A DNA stretch of 5,329 nt from Butyricicoccus sp. (GTDB taxonomy: Bacteria > Bacillota > Clostridia > Oscillospirales > Butyricicoccaceae). Every line of letters starts with the position of its first letter. The first letter of the stretch is position 1. The notes under the pieces are model-generated. The model was not told the origin of the DNA, searched no databases, and saw only the letters and a program-made list of their open reading frames with translations. Below are positions 5,256-5,329 of the stretch, one piece after another. Both the position numbers and the translations under genes were made by a program. Location: assembly GCA_031293105.1 (NCBI GenBank), contig JAUMSA010000115.1, positions 1-5,329 on the forward strand. Reading direction: 5' to 3'.

Positions 5256-5329
5256 TTAAAGACTGGCTTGGCGAAGCGAGAGCGGAGCCAGGCCAGTCTT
5301 TGTCTGGAGCCGCTCGTAATTGTAGAAAT
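5256..5329 (-). CDS. IS3-family transposase OrfB, last 23 residues only
   Basis: Reading leftward from the window edge, frame starting at 5327, gives 23 codons and a TAA stop at 5258-5256. The peptide FYNYERLQTKTGLAPLSLRQ, ending ASL, is the typical C-terminus of IS3-family/IS150-type DDE transposases (family pattern 'YNxxRxQxKxxxxxPxxxR'). The protein would carry out cut-and-copy transposition of the element. Only the tail following the third catalytic acidic residue is visible, so integrity of the gene cannot be judged. It ends 63 nt before the probable IS terminus, as expected for the downstream ORF of such elements. Too short for automatic ORF calling. Confidence 0.8.
   Translation of the reverse strand, partial: FYNYERLQTKTGLAPLSLRQASL
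5258..5301. terminator. 15-bp hairpin, possible bidirectional terminator, overlapping the transposase end
   Basis: AAAGACTGGCTTGGC (5258-5272) pairs with GCCAGGCCAGTCTTT (5287-5301) over 15 continuous pairs with one G.U, closing a 14-nt loop. The stem has A-rich and T-rich ends, so RNA from either strand ends in UCUUU. On the plus strand this is followed by GUCU, on the minus strand by AAUUC, so neither has a long U-run. No other terminator-like structure follows ygiQ, so this would be the first stop signal for its transcript. It is formed within the last 14-15 codons of the transposase and its stop codon. Confidence 0.55.

Larger units (their letters stand above)
5193..5329 (-). mobile_element. 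IS3-family (IS150-like) insertion sequence, 3' end; continues past the window
   Basis: Two independent signs mark the right end of an insertion sequence. First, the sequence from 5193 (TGAACCGCCCCAGATTGTGC, continuing GGACAG to 5218) begins with TG and resembles the terminal inverted repeats of the IS150 group of IS3, with the spacing of CC, TTGT and GGAC preserved (compared from memory). Second, the minus strand carries a transposase C-terminus that stops 63 nt inside this end, a usual distance. The element would be oriented leftward, with its left end and catalytic DDE domain beyond 5329. The 3-5 bp target duplication expected just outside 5193 (within GCGTT, 5188-5192) cannot be confirmed without the other end. 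Confidence 0.75.

Noticed and set aside
5273..5315. H-type pseudoknot between the hairpin loop (GAGCGG, 5280-5285) and CCGCTC (5310-5315)
   Set aside because: The pairing is real on paper, but an 8-nt linker would have to cross a 15-bp stem, so the full structure is sterically doubtful and both segments are constrained by the transposase code.
1..5329. CRISPR arrays, tRNA or rRNA genes, known riboswitches
   Set aside because: No regularly spaced direct repeats, no cloverleaf or rRNA-like sequence, and no conserved riboswitch core seen on either strand; the only non-coding stretches are short.

Overview
This window looks like chromosomal DNA from a fairly GC-rich member of the Firmicutes, most likely a clostridial or Oscillospirales-type gut anaerobe. 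The evidence is the ecfA1-ecfA2-ecfT gene order typical of Firmicutes, the good Shine-Dalgarno sites (AAAGGA, AAGGAGGGG), and a YgiQ-type radical SAM enzyme alongside an IS3-family element. The assignment is inference from gene content; no rRNA or other taxonomic marker is present.

The left part (1-3004) is a leftward, tightly packed operon, in transcription order: a class I SAM-dependent methyltransferase of the RlmI/RlmK-like family without a PUA domain (3004-2141), ecfA1 (2124-1276), ecfA2 (1249-380, GTG start), and the first 128 codons of ecfT (386-1, cut by the window edge). EcfA1, EcfA2 and EcfT form the energising module of a group II ECF vitamin/micronutrient importer. It would work with substrate-binding S components, none of which is encoded here. 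Gaps are 16 nt and 26 nt, then a 7-nt overlap, so co-transcription and translational coupling are likely.

A 238-nt intergenic region (3005-3242) separates this operon from the divergent rightward gene ygiQ. It carries a convincing extended -10 promoter for ygiQ (TTGCGT, 17-nt spacer, TGCTATAAT) and weaker AT-rich promoter candidates for the leftward operon.

ygiQ (3243-5174) encodes a complete 643-residue radical SAM protein of the YgiQ/UPF0313 family. It has the CxxxCxxC cluster motif, a second four-cysteine group downstream, and a very basic C-terminal tail.

The right edge (5193-5329) appears to be the 3' end of an IS3-family (IS150-like) insertion sequence in leftward orientation. There is a TG-starting terminal repeat 18 nt after the ygiQ stop codon, followed by the last 23 codons of the transposase. 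A 15-bp hairpin lies across the end of the transposase gene. It could act as a bidirectional terminator and replace the missing native terminator of ygiQ.

I found no undescribed multi-gene system. The points most worth following are the IS end, the hairpin inside the transposase coding end, the second cysteine cluster of YgiQ, and the methyltransferase that lacks the usual RlmI features yet heads the ECF operon.
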